Below, one piece after another: positions 7,420 to 15,704 of a stretch of DNA of 64,000 nucleotides (within the stretch, counting starts at the first letter, position 1; each line of letters starts with the position of its first letter). The position numbers and the translations under genes were made by a program. The notes below the pieces were generated by a model. It ran no database searches. It saw nothing but the letters and a program-made list of their open reading frames with translations, and had not been told where the DNA came from. This DNA comes from Candidatus Lernaella stagnicola (lineage in GTDB: Bacteria; Lernaellota; Lernaellaia; Lernaellales; Lernaellaceae): the NCBI GenBank assembly GCA_030765525.1, contig JAVCCK010000020.1:237051-301050 (forward strand), written 5' to 3'.

Positions 7420-8940
7420 ATGTTGGGCAAAGTAATCTCTGGTGCGACTGTCGGCGTCGAGGCGTTCACCATCGAAGTGGAAGTGCACGCCGGTCGGGGG
7501 TTGCCGAATTTGCAGATCGTCGGCTTGCCCGACGGCGTGGTGCGCGAAAGCGTGCAACGCGTGCGCTCGGCGCTCACCAACAGCGGTTTTTCCTGTTTGC
7601 GCAACCGCACGACGGTCAACCTCGCGCCGGCTGAATTACGCAAAGAGGGCGCGGCGCTGGATCTGCCCATTGCCGTGAGCCTGATGCAAGCCTACGGCCT
7701 CATCCCCGCGCTTCGCACCCGCGCCCACGGCCTACTGGGCGAACTGGGCCTCGACGGTTCGATCAAACCCGTACGCGGCGCGTTGGTGATCGCGGCCCAT
7801 TTGCACGACGAAGGTTGTGAGGGGTTGCTGTTGCCCGAGGCCAACGTCAAAGAGGCGGCGGCCGTCGAAGGGCTGGAAGTTCGCGGTTTCAAGCACATGA
7901 CCGAGGTCGTCGCCTGGCTGCGCGGCGAGGTAAGCGTGGACCCTGCACCGCGCACCCCCGTGATGCAGATGATGCCCCAGGTCGAGGGTGTCGACCTGGC
8001 CGATGTGTGCGGCCAGAATCACGCGAAACGCGCGCTGGAAATCACCGCGGCCGGCGGTCACAACCTACTGCTCATCGGCCCGCCCGGTTCCGGCAAAACC
8101 ATGCTTGCCCGCCGTCTGCCCACGTTGATGCCGCCGTTGTCGATGCCCGAACTGATGGAAACCAGCAAAATCTACAGCGTCATCGGCAAGTTGAACGGCG
8201 CCGGGTTGCTGGCCGCCAGACCCTTTTGCAACCCGCATCACGGGGCCAGCGACGCGGGCCTGATCGGCGGCGGGCCGATTCCGCGACCGGGGCAGGTGAG
8301 CCTGGCGCACAACGGAGTTTTGTTTCTCGATGAACTGCCCGAATTCAAGCGTTCGGTACTCGAAATGTTGCGCCAGCCCCTCGAGGACGGCCACGTCACC
8401 ATCAGCCGGGCGACGGTCACCACGAAATATCCGGCGCGTTTCATCCTGGTGGCGGCGATGAATCCATGCCCCTGCGGCTATCTCGGTGACATCACCCGCC
8501 ATTGCACCTGCACGCCCCACGCCATCAGCCGCTACCGGCAGAAGATCAGCGGCCCGCTGCTCGACCGCATCGACATGCACGTTGACGTGCCCGCGGTGCC
8601 GTATCGCGAGATGCGCGCGGGCGGCGGTGAAAACTCGGCGACGGTCCGCGAACGCGTCGCACAGGCGCGAAGTTTTGCCGGGCGTCGTTTCGCCGGCACG
8701 CCCGTTTTGTCAAACGCCGACATGACCAGCCGCATGACGTGGCGTTACGCCGAGCCCGAAGCGGAAGGGCACCGGCTGCTGGAAACCCTACACGATCGCC
8801 TCGGGCTCTCGGCCCGGGGGTTGGTTCGCGTGTTGAAAGTGGCGCGGACCATCGCGGACCTCGAACAAAGCGAAACGGTGCGAGTCGCCCACATCGCCGA
8901 GGCCGTGCAGTACCGCACGCTGGATCGCCCGGTGAGCTAG
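7420..8940 (+). CDS. comM: YifB/ComM family Mg-chelatase-like AAA+ ATPase
   Basis: The protein is 506 aa, the normal length of the family, starting at ATG 7420 after a G-rich ribosome site. The N-terminal ChlI-like fold (about 1-170) is followed by the AAA+ core with Walker A GPPGSGKT at 220-227 and Walker B LFLDELPEF ending at 309, then the C-terminal lid domain with the CPCGY motif. ComM is a hexameric helicase that promotes branch migration during natural transformation. It lies 16 bases after the HRDC gene and is almost surely co-transcribed with it. That implies sigma-54-dependent control of a recombination factor, which is unusual. Confidence 0.93.
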   Translation: MLGKVISGATVGVEAFTIEVEVHAGRGLPNLQIVGLPDGVVRESVQRVRSALTNSGFSCLRNRTTVNLAPAELRKEGAALDLPIAVSLMQAYGLIPALRTRAHGLLGELGLDGSIKPVRGALVIAAHLHDEGCEGLLLPEANVKEAAAVEGLEVRGFKHMTEVVAWLRGEVSVDPAPRTPVMQMMPQVEGVDLADVCGQNHAKRALEITAAGGHNLLLIGPPGSGKTMLARRLPTLMPPLSMPELMETSKIYSVIGKLNGAGLLAARPFCNPHHGASDAGLIGGGPIPRPGQVSLAHNGVLFLDELPEFKRSVLEMLRQPLEDGHVTISRATVTTKYPARFILVAAMNPCPCGYLGDITRHCTCTPHAISRYRQKISGPLLDRIDMHVDVPAVPYREMRAGGGENSATVRERVAQARSFAGRRFAGTPVLSNADMTSRMTWRYAEPEAEGHRLLETLHDRLGLSARGLVRVLKVARTIADLEQSETVRVAHIAEAVQYRTLDRPVS

Positions 8941-8998
8941 GACGCTCGCGCGCTGAGATCGGCAACGAGACAGGAATCGCAATATAGGAGGACGAACC

Positions 8999-9664
8999 AT
9001 GGACCGCGAATTCATCGACCGTATGCAGGCTTTAGTAAACGATCATGCCGGTGGCGTCTACACGCGCTTTGCGCGGCAAATCAGTGTGTCGGCGACCACC
9101 ATGCAACGATATCTCGAAGGTCGCGCCGTGCCCGGCTACAACATCCTGCGCGGCATATGCGACGCTTGCGGCGTGACGCCGAATTGGTTGCTTCTCGGCT
9201 GGGAACCGCGCTACCGAAACGGGGGCACTGTCGGTGCGGAAACGATTCACATTGTCTCCCCGGGCGATACCGAGGCCGTCTCCGCCGCGGATTTTCAGGT
9301 CGTGCCGATCGTCAACCACCATGCGTGGGACGAGGGGGCCGATACGGCGATCAATCCGCAAACCGTCACCGGTTGCGTTATCTTGCGTTTTGCCGTCGAC
9401 CGTCGCTTGTTCGGCGTGCGGGCCGAAGATGATTCCATGAGGCCGGAAATCGAGCCCGAGGATTTGCTGGTGATCGATCCCGGCATGCGTGATCCCGCTG
9501 CGCTGGAAAACCGCCTAACTTTGGCGCACACCGAAAACGGCGTGACGGTTCGGCGCTTGGTCAACGGCATTCTGTACAGCAACAACCCGCGCTTTTTCCC
9601 GCCGGAAAGGGCGTCCAAAACCAAACTATTGGGCGCTGTATCGCAGGTCCGCCGCGATTCTTGA
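8999..9664 (+). CDS. HTH plus S24/LexA-like regulator, lysine dyad residue replaced
   Basis: The protein is 221 aa, with start ATG 8999 behind AGGAGG. Residues 8-65 form a helix-turn-helix of phage-repressor type. Residues about 135-215 form a LexA/S24 fold: the nucleophile motif is DDSM with Ser146, followed by EPEDLLVID. Where the catalytic Lys belongs (VTVKRL in LexA) the sequence is VTVRRL, with Arg185. No clear Ala-Gly cleavage site is seen between the domains. I infer a sensor that keeps the fold but probably does not self-cleave. It follows comM by 58 bases on the same strand and may regulate this cluster. Confidence 0.8.
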   Translation: MDREFIDRMQALVNDHAGGVYTRFARQISVSATTMQRYLEGRAVPGYNILRGICDACGVTPNWLLLGWEPRYRNGGTVGAETIHIVSPGDTEAVSAADFQVVPIVNHHAWDEGADTAINPQTVTGCVILRFAVDRRLFGVRAEDDSMRPEIEPEDLLVIDPGMRDPAALENRLTLAHTENGVTVRRLVNGILYSNNPRFFPPERASKTKLLGAVSQVRRDS

Positions 9665-9693
9665 TCGGCGACGGTGAGGGGGCGCTGCGGCTA

Positions 9694-12600
9694 TTACTCG
9701 CCCTCTGAATACCCCAACCCAAGCGATCCCGGATCCACGCAGTAGTTGATGACCCGGAAATGCGCCTGGCCGTCCACTTCCTTAAAATAGCGCCCTGGGA
9801 AGTCGGGACCGCCTTCCACGCACATATCGGGGAAAGTATCCAGCTCCTCCTGGGTACACTCCTCGTAATCGCCGTAAATGTAAGTGAACAGACCCCACTC
9901 GTATTTCCACTTGGTTAAGGATTCTGGGGGGATGTCCCCGACCATCCCAGAAATAGCAAAAGAATTACCGGTGGTCGTGGTGGAAACATCGGTAAAGGAT
10001 CGTCCGCCTTCGATGGTCGCGGAGGCTTCCAGGAACGGCCCACCGATTGCGAAGCTCTGCGATACAGATCCGGAGTTTGTCGTGCGTTTCCCTGCCGTTG
10101 TCGAATCGCTAAAAATGATATCGGCCTGCGTGACACCATATGTCTGTGCCACAGTTATCATTTCTGATTCGAATCCCGAATTGCTTACGTCAGCCATAAC
10201 TATTTCCTTGTCCTCAATCGTCGGGTAAGTGGACGGATCGCCGGGCGTATGCATAAAAATATCCGCCGGTATTTCGAAATCCGAATCGGCAATAAATTGG
10301 TTGTAGTAATCGATGGTCCAGAAATAGTTCTTCTTGCCGGACCAGATATCTATGGACATTTCGGTGCCTATAACGTCATTATTCGGGTGCGAAAGAATAT
10401 CGTAGTAATAGGATTGCCAGACGAACCCGTCGAAAAGGACGTAATTGTCGAGACATCCTTCGGGTCGACAACCGCCTTTCCGCGAGATGCCGTACGTAAC
10501 GGATGTATTCGAGCCGTTGATTTCGGCCCATTCGTGGCTATATGAATACTCCTGTGTCGATTTGAACAACGTTTTACCGAAAACGTTGACGCCAGACGTT
10601 ATCGAGATCGAACCGCCAACCGACCAAGCGGTTTCATTTTCCGAACCGCCGCCCGCTACAAATTCTGATCCGTAACCGGTAAAACTTACGTCGGATCGCT
10701 GACCGATTCCATTCTTCACGGGCGGTCCGGCCAATACGATGCGCACGATCGGCTCGGTGATGTGCTCCTCAACTCTACCGTTAAACCGGACTTTGATTGA
10801 ATCGCCGTCAAAGTCGCCGGCGACGACAAAGGGCTGTTTGCACATATGAAGAATTCCGGAACCAAGGCTCACCCCATCAGTGGTTTCCCTGAGCACGCCT
10901 TCTTCGGTTACATTATACTGTTCCACAGTTTCATTTTGCCGATAAGGACAAAATAAACTAATAGGGGCATAGTGGCCTTTTATCAGATATACTTCATCAC
11001 TGTTATCGCCATCGGAATCTACTGACGAAATCGCAGACACACCTCTCCAAAGTTGCCAAACGGCAGCAATATCCTCTGAACATTCAGCGGTGACTTTCTG
11101 ATCCTTTATGTCATTGTCGTTTGATATACCATTGAGGTTTTCAAGATACATCAGAGCTCCGACGGCAGCACCAAATATATAGTTGTCATCAAAATACTCC
11201 CAGCGAATCATAAGCTCGTCGTACCCGTCAATAATCTGCCCTTGCTCTGTTTTTTTAAAGTGGCCGGCGACGGCTTGAACGGTCTTGAATCGTAGATTTG
11301 TGTCCCACGTATTGAACCCGGCTTCTGCGCAATTATGATGCCTTTCGCTGAAGGCCCAAACATCATCGTCCTCGCCATAGGGAGAAGTAGGCAAATTTAA
11401 GACTTCTGTTTCGACCAGCCTGAGAGCGTTAGCGCCGCCCATCTGATAGGCAGCCAAAAACAAGTCCTCTTCCGTGCCGTGATAGCTGGGGAAAGGACTT
11501 GAATCCCAAACGATTACAATTTCGTCGAGTTGATTTGCGTGCCTGATATCGCTTTCGGGGTCGTGAAAGCCCCGGTTTGTATTTGCGGCGAGGAGATCAT
11601 ACTCCCAAGCCCAGGAAAGGGGCGTGTCTACAGTGGTGTTACCGAATTCAGTGCGAACGCCATCAATGAAGGATACTTCCGTCCTATCAAAGTGGTACGT
11701 GTTTAGTGCTGTGATGCCCTCGTAGTACTCGCCGTCGGCAGATATAAGACTGCTGATAACAAGGGCCAACTCTTTTCGTTCCTTCCCGTCGGTGTCGAAA
11801 AAGTTGCCGACAGCAATTTGTAAATATGAAAATTGTTGGTACGCGTTATATCCTTCGTCGAGATGGCTATTTGACTGAACATAATGGTCAGCGGCTTCCG
11901 GGTCGTGCTCGATCAACACGAGCTGCCAAGCATTATCGCAACGGTCGTTGCAAACGCATTCAGAATCTTTATTCCAAATTATTGAAACGACGACTTCATC
12001 GATACCGTCACCGTCGACGTCGCCGGTGTCCATGTCCAGCATTCGAAGAGAGAGATAACCCGTTGGAGCGCTTATAGTAACGAGGCCTTCAAGGTCAAAT
12101 CCGTAACCTGTCGCAAATGCGAGAACAACCTCGTCGACCGGAGAGGATTGTCCCGTAGCAGCCCAGATTAGCTCATCTTCCCCGTCGCCGTCCGTGTCTC
12201 CAGCCTTGGCGCCCCAGATGTCGTTAGAAAACAGTAGCCCAGGGAAGTACGTTAACTCTTCGTACGGAATATGTTCGGTTCCGGACCAATCCTCGGACGC
12301 TGGGAAACCTGTCGTCGCGTCGTCGATAACGTAATAGTCATATTCCGCTGCGAAACTAAAAAATGCGAGTTCCTCCATTCGAAGGAAGGTATCGGTGAAC
12401 GAGGTCTCGTCCTCGCCGGGCGCGCGCTTGTATGCTGGAATCTGGGACAAGGGGTGAGAGGTAGCCAACTCATTCGTGTAGTCGGGCGAGTCTCCCGGAT
12501 TGTAGTTGTCGTACACGCATTCATAAGAATCGCCGTCCGGCACGCAGGTAGTTTCGGGGCCGAATTCGGCCTTGCAAGGGTCAACGGTGGAATCACACAA

Positions 12601-12957
12601 GTAACCTTGCGAGAGGTCGGAGTCTTCCGTGCAAAATTCATCACCGTTACACAGGTCCGCGTCGTCCGAACAGCGCCGATTTTCCGCATCGAATTCGTGA
12701 ACGCACACATTGAGATTATCATCACATAGTTCGAGACCGTTGCATGAAAGGCCGTCGTCGGGACAGTCGTCATTGGATTCACATTCCAACGCCGGGGTGT
12801 CGTCATCGTCATTGTCATCGCTCACGGCGTCATCGTCCACGGAATTATCGTCGTCCGCGGAGGAATCGGAGCCGCCGTCGGATCCGTTACAGGAAAGAAT
12901 AAAGAAGGAGAACACGAATATAGCGATTAGCATTGCGATAACATGAGTAGATTTCAT
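9694..12957 (-). CDS. Giant secreted lipoprotein, Cys-rich stalk and FG-GAP-like repeats
   Basis: The protein is 1087 aa, with start ATG 12957 after GGAG. The signal peptide ends at Cys23 (ILSC), followed by an Asp/Ser-rich stretch and a Cys-rich segment (about 58-150) with repeated C-x-(D/N)-x-x-x-C motifs like small disulfide modules. Several calcium-type motifs follow (DTDGDGEDEL, DTGDVDGDGIDEV, DSDGDNSDEV, GDFDGDS), the hallmark of FG-GAP/VCBS blades. The last 400 residues alternate short polar beta strands rich in Ser, Thr and Gly, suggesting a separate beta domain; a pore-forming aerolysin-like fold is one guess to test. The DNA is visibly less GC-rich and uses codons unlike its neighbours, suggesting transfer. 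Function is unknown. Confidence 0.8.
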   Translation of the reverse strand: MKSTHVIAMLIAIFVFSFFILSCNGSDGGSDSSADDDNSVDDDAVSDDNDDDDTPALECESNDDCPDDGLSCNGLELCDDNLNVCVHEFDAENRRCSDDADLCNGDEFCTEDSDLSQGYLCDSTVDPCKAEFGPETTCVPDGDSYECVYDNYNPGDSPDYTNELATSHPLSQIPAYKRAPGEDETSFTDTFLRMEELAFFSFAAEYDYYVIDDATTGFPASEDWSGTEHIPYEELTYFPGLLFSNDIWGAKAGDTDGDGEDELIWAATGQSSPVDEVVLAFATGYGFDLEGLVTISAPTGYLSLRMLDMDTGDVDGDGIDEVVVSIIWNKDSECVCNDRCDNAWQLVLIEHDPEAADHYVQSNSHLDEGYNAYQQFSYLQIAVGNFFDTDGKERKELALVISSLISADGEYYEGITALNTYHFDRTEVSFIDGVRTEFGNTTVDTPLSWAWEYDLLAANTNRGFHDPESDIRHANQLDEIVIVWDSSPFPSYHGTEEDLFLAAYQMGGANALRLVETEVLNLPTSPYGEDDDVWAFSERHHNCAEAGFNTWDTNLRFKTVQAVAGHFKKTEQGQIIDGYDELMIRWEYFDDNYIFGAAVGALMYLENLNGISNDNDIKDQKVTAECSEDIAAVWQLWRGVSAISSVDSDGDNSDEVYLIKGHYAPISLFCPYRQNETVEQYNVTEEGVLRETTDGVSLGSGILHMCKQPFVVAGDFDGDSIKVRFNGRVEEHITEPIVRIVLAGPPVKNGIGQRSDVSFTGYGSEFVAGGGSENETAWSVGGSISITSGVNVFGKTLFKSTQEYSYSHEWAEINGSNTSVTYGISRKGGCRPEGCLDNYVLFDGFVWQSYYYDILSHPNNDVIGTEMSIDIWSGKKNYFWTIDYYNQFIADSDFEIPADIFMHTPGDPSTYPTIEDKEIVMADVSNSGFESEMITVAQTYGVTQADIIFSDSTTAGKRTTNSGSVSQSFAIGGPFLEASATIEGGRSFTDVSTTTTGNSFAISGMVGDIPPESLTKWKYEWGLFTYIYGDYEECTQEELDTFPDMCVEGGPDFPGRYFKEVDGQAHFRVINYCVDPGSLGLGYSEGE

Positions 12958-13197
12958 GATTGCTCCACCGCGTGGAAACGGAAAAAACTAATACAAAGAT
13001 TTAGGATAAGTAAACAGCTACAATAGGTGTGACACAAAGCCAAACAAAAAGAGACAGTCCAAGCACATTAAATCCGGGATTATCAGAGACTTACGTATTA
13101 ATGGACGAAGCGGATGCGTGCGATTCTGAACGTATATGCGCGTGACATAAAGACGATGGGAAACCACTTCGACCGGCGCAAGGTGGTGGCGGGATTG
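12958..13197. other. AT-rich spacer with no recognisable gene
   Basis: These 240 bases lie upstream of the giant lipoprotein and share its low GC content. I see the ribosome site for that gene at the left end but no convincing promoter or stem-loop terminator. Confidence 0.5.
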
Positions 13198-13710
13198 CTA
13201 GTCCTCGTCGGAAAGGCGGTCGAGCCAAACGGTTAGCCGTTGGAAAAACGGATCGGCTACCGCCATGCTCAAGACTTCGCGCGCTTGATCCGCCTGACCA
13301 CTGGCCAGCAAGGCTAACACAAGTTCCTTGATGTCTTCGTTACTAAACTCGCCGGAGTCGACCACGATGCGGCGCGTGGCGATGCTCGTCGTCAAATCGC
13401 GGCGGCACAACGCGGCCAGGCGCTGGGAGACGCCGGCCTGAAATGCCAGTTGTTTGCTCTGCAGGTGCATTTTCATCGCGGCCAGGTAATGATCGGCGGC
13501 CTTGGCGAAGGCCGGGCAATCACCGTTTAGGCCCGCGCGGAACAGGACGTCACCCGCCGCCAAAACCTGAGCTTCCCGCGTTTTCTTTTTTTGTTGCATA
13601 AATATGCTGACCACGGCCAATAGCGCGATCACAACGAGAGCGATCATGCCGTAGCGAATCGCCTTGCGGCGGTCACGTTCGGGCGAGTAGCTCGCTTTGG
13701 GAGCGCTCAT
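13198..13710 (-). CDS. Membrane-anchored hypothetical protein
   Basis: The protein is 170 aa. A positively charged N-terminus is followed by one membrane helix at about residues 20-42, then a helical, Ala-rich region (about 50-165) that resembles TPR-like hairpins but matches no family I recognise. The start ATG overlaps the TVP38 stop by four bases (ATGA), so the two genes are translationally coupled. The likely topology is a small cytoplasmic N-terminus with the helical domain in the periplasm. No function is assigned. Confidence 0.65.
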   Translation of the reverse strand: MSAPKASYSPERDRRKAIRYGMIALVVIALLAVVSIFMQQKKKTREAQVLAAGDVLFRAGLNGDCPAFAKAADHYLAAMKMHLQSKQLAFQAGVSQRLAALCRRDLTTSIATRRIVVDSGEFSNEDIKELVLALLASGQADQAREVLSMAVADPFFQRLTVWLDRLSDED

Positions 13711-14408
13711 GCTTCACTCTCCGTGGCTTGTTTTCGGCGCCGGCGGTGGAGAACGATCCAGGAGAGGATCATCAGCGAGCCGAAGACGATCGATGCGAAA
13801 AAGACCTCGCGAATCGAGACTCCTTGCCGAATCAGGATGTCGCTGAATAGCACAAAGATGATCTGAAAAATCGCCGTGCGTACCAGTGTGCCCAGTACGG
13901 TGCCCGAAAGATACGGGCCGAAACGTACGTCCAACAATCCCGCGCCGAAATTGAAAAATCGATACGGAGTAATGGGGATGATTCGAAGAAACGTGATCGA
14001 TTTCCACGTCGCGCCGCGCAAGGTATCGTTGAAATCCGTCACACGCGCGCCGCCCAAAAATTTGACCAATTCGAAACCGCCGAAGCGAGCCAATCCGAAC
14101 CCCACCACGCCCGCCAGCACTTCGCCCCACCACACCGCCACGATGCTGAAGTAGCCGAAGGTCACCGCGGCGGCCAACTTGAAAACTTCGCGGCCCGGGA
14201 TCGGCACGGTGCTGATCAGCATGTAAAGTACGATGAAAAGCAGCGTGGACAGGAACAGACCGAGCTTGTCGGTCTCGACGCGTATCATGTCGCGTAAATC
14301 GGCGAAGGGGAGGTTGTGTCGCCAGACAAGCACCGCCAAAATGGCCAGGAAGACCACAACCAGCAGGGCCTTGGCGACGATCCATGCGACGTGACGTGGA
14401 GTTTGCAT
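13707..14408 (-). CDS. TVP38/TMEM64 (DedA-like) inner-membrane protein
   Basis: From the ATG at 14408 the protein is 233 aa; a GTG at 14450 is a longer alternative but lacks a ribosome site and would add polar residues before the first helix. The SNARE-associated/VTT domain is seen in the segment STVPIPGREVFKLAAAVTFG, followed by the G-rich re-entrant region WWGEVLAGVVGFGLARFGG and later the RIIPITPYRFFNFGAG loop. Five to six membrane segments are visible. Such proteins move lipids or undecaprenyl phosphate across membranes. It is coupled to the downstream membrane-anchored protein and divergent from the glycosyltransferase pair. Confidence 0.85.
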   Translation of the reverse strand: MQTPRHVAWIVAKALLVVVFLAILAVLVWRHNLPFADLRDMIRVETDKLGLFLSTLLFIVLYMLISTVPIPGREVFKLAAAVTFGYFSIVAVWWGEVLAGVVGFGLARFGGFELVKFLGGARVTDFNDTLRGATWKSITFLRIIPITPYRFFNFGAGLLDVRFGPYLSGTVLGTLVRTAIFQIIFVLFSDILIRQGVSIREVFFASIVFGSLMILSWIVLHRRRRKQATESEA

Positions 14409-14453
14409 CGGGGCATATGATAAGCACAGTCGCAGCGATTTGGTAGCCACGAA

Positions 14454-14471
14454 GCGGGAGGGACAGCAATT
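14454..14471 (+). promoter_or_regulatory. Ribosome binding site in front of an ATT start
   Basis: GCGGGAGGG at 14454-14462 is a strong Shine-Dalgarno sequence. After the six bases ACAGCA comes ATT (14469-14471), then codons for RILIANNRYF. No ATG, GTG or TTG occurs in this frame between the upstream stop at 14421 and the GTG at 14535. Confidence 0.65.
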
Positions 14472-15704
14472 CGCATCCTAATCGCCAACAACCGGTATTT
14501 CGCCTCGGGCGGACCCGAGCGTTATCTCTTTTTCGTGGAACGCGCGTTGCGTGATGCGGGCCACGAGGTCTTACCCTTCGCGCTGGCGTACGAACGCAAT
14601 CGAGAAACGCCCGCCGCTCGCTTCTTCCCACCGCCGCCGGTCGACGGCGATTTCGTCCTGCACGCCGATCGGTCGCTGAGCCTGCGCGAGAAAATCCGCC
14701 TCGCCATCCGTGTGGTGCGCGACCGCCGTGTTTACCGCGCCGCGCGCCGCGCCATCTTGGAGAATGACATCGAGGTCGTCTACGCGCTGCAAATCGCTCA
14801 CTACCTTTATCCGGACGTGCTGCTGGCTGCGCGCGACTTGGGGGTGCCGGTCGTCATGCGGCTCTCGGACTACCAACTGGTCTGCCCCGCTTACAACTGC
14901 CTGCGCGACGGGCAGCCGTGCCTCGCGTGTCGGGAAGGGCGGGGCCCCGCGCTCGTGCATCGCTGCCTGAAGAATTCCTTTTCCGTTTCCGCCGCGCGCG
15001 TGTTGGCCATGACCTATGCCGACCTCGTCGGCGCTCACCGCGGCGTGCAACGCTACATCACGCCGAGCCGCTACTTGGCCGAAACCCTCGTAAGCTGCGG
15101 CTTCCCGGCCCACGAAATCGTTCACCTGCCTACACCGCTGCCGTTGCCGGAAGATCCCGGTCCGCCGCCCTTGGAAGGGCCGCTGCTTTTCGTCGGCGGG
15201 CTGTACGAAGCCAAAGGGGCGCACTTGGCCGTGGAGGCCGTCGCGGGCACTGGGCGCAAGCTGTTGATTGCCGGGGACGCCGACACGCCGTACGGGCGCG
15301 AATTGCAGGCGGACGTGGCGCGGCGGAAAATCTCGGAAGTCGAATTCGTCGGGTTCGCGCAAGGCGATGTTCTGAGCGATCTGTACCGCCGGGCGCTGGC
15401 GGTTCTCGTTCCATCGTTGTGGTGGGAGAACGTGCCGCACGTGGCGCTCGAGGCGCACGCGCATCGGCGACCGGTGATTGCGGCGGGGCACGGCAGTCTG
15501 CCCGAAGTTGTCGAGCCGGACGTGACGGGCTTGCTGTTTGCGCCGGGCGACGCCGATTCGCTGCGGCGGGAGATTGAAATTCTGGCGCGAAGTGGCATGG
15601 CCGATCGGATGGGTGTGGCCGGGCGGCGGCGGGTGGCCGAACGTCACGCCCCGGACGAGCACGTGTCGCGCCTGGAATTCATTCTGCGCGAGACTCTCGC
15701 ATGA
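14469..15704 (+). CDS. GT4 glycosyltransferase, apparent ATT start codon
   Basis: Translating from ATT at 14469 gives 411 aa beginning (M)RILIANNRYFASGGPERY, the standard N-terminus of GT4 enzymes, including the GG loop that contacts the donor. The first ordinary start, GTG at 14535, would remove 22 residues including the first beta strand, and has no ribosome site. The C-terminal GT1/GT4 domain shows LLFVGGLYEAKG, the nucleotide-binding region, and E-N-V-P-H-V-A-L-E of the E-x7-E motif. It likely transfers sugar from a nucleotide donor to a cell-surface glycan. The stop overlaps the next gene by four bases (ATGA). A sequencing error of ATG to ATT is the main alternative. Confidence 0.85.
   Translation: MRILIANNRYFASGGPERYLFFVERALRDAGHEVLPFALAYERNRETPAARFFPPPPVDGDFVLHADRSLSLREKIRLAIRVVRDRRVYRAARRAILENDIEVVYALQIAHYLYPDVLLAARDLGVPVVMRLSDYQLVCPAYNCLRDGQPCLACREGRGPALVHRCLKNSFSVSAARVLAMTYADLVGAHRGVQRYITPSRYLAETLVSCGFPAHEIVHLPTPLPLPEDPGPPPLEGPLLFVGGLYEAKGAHLAVEAVAGTGRKLLIAGDADTPYGRELQADVARRKISEVEFVGFAQGDVLSDLYRRALAVLVPSLWWENVPHVALEAHAHRRPVIAAGHGSLPEVVEPDVTGLLFAPGDADSLRREIEILARSGMADRMGVAGRRRVAERHAPDEHVSRLEFILRETLA

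Noticed and set aside
10155-10180. tRNA-like GATTCGAATCCCG block
   Set aside because: It lies inside the giant lipoprotein coding sequence and no cloverleaf can be formed around it.
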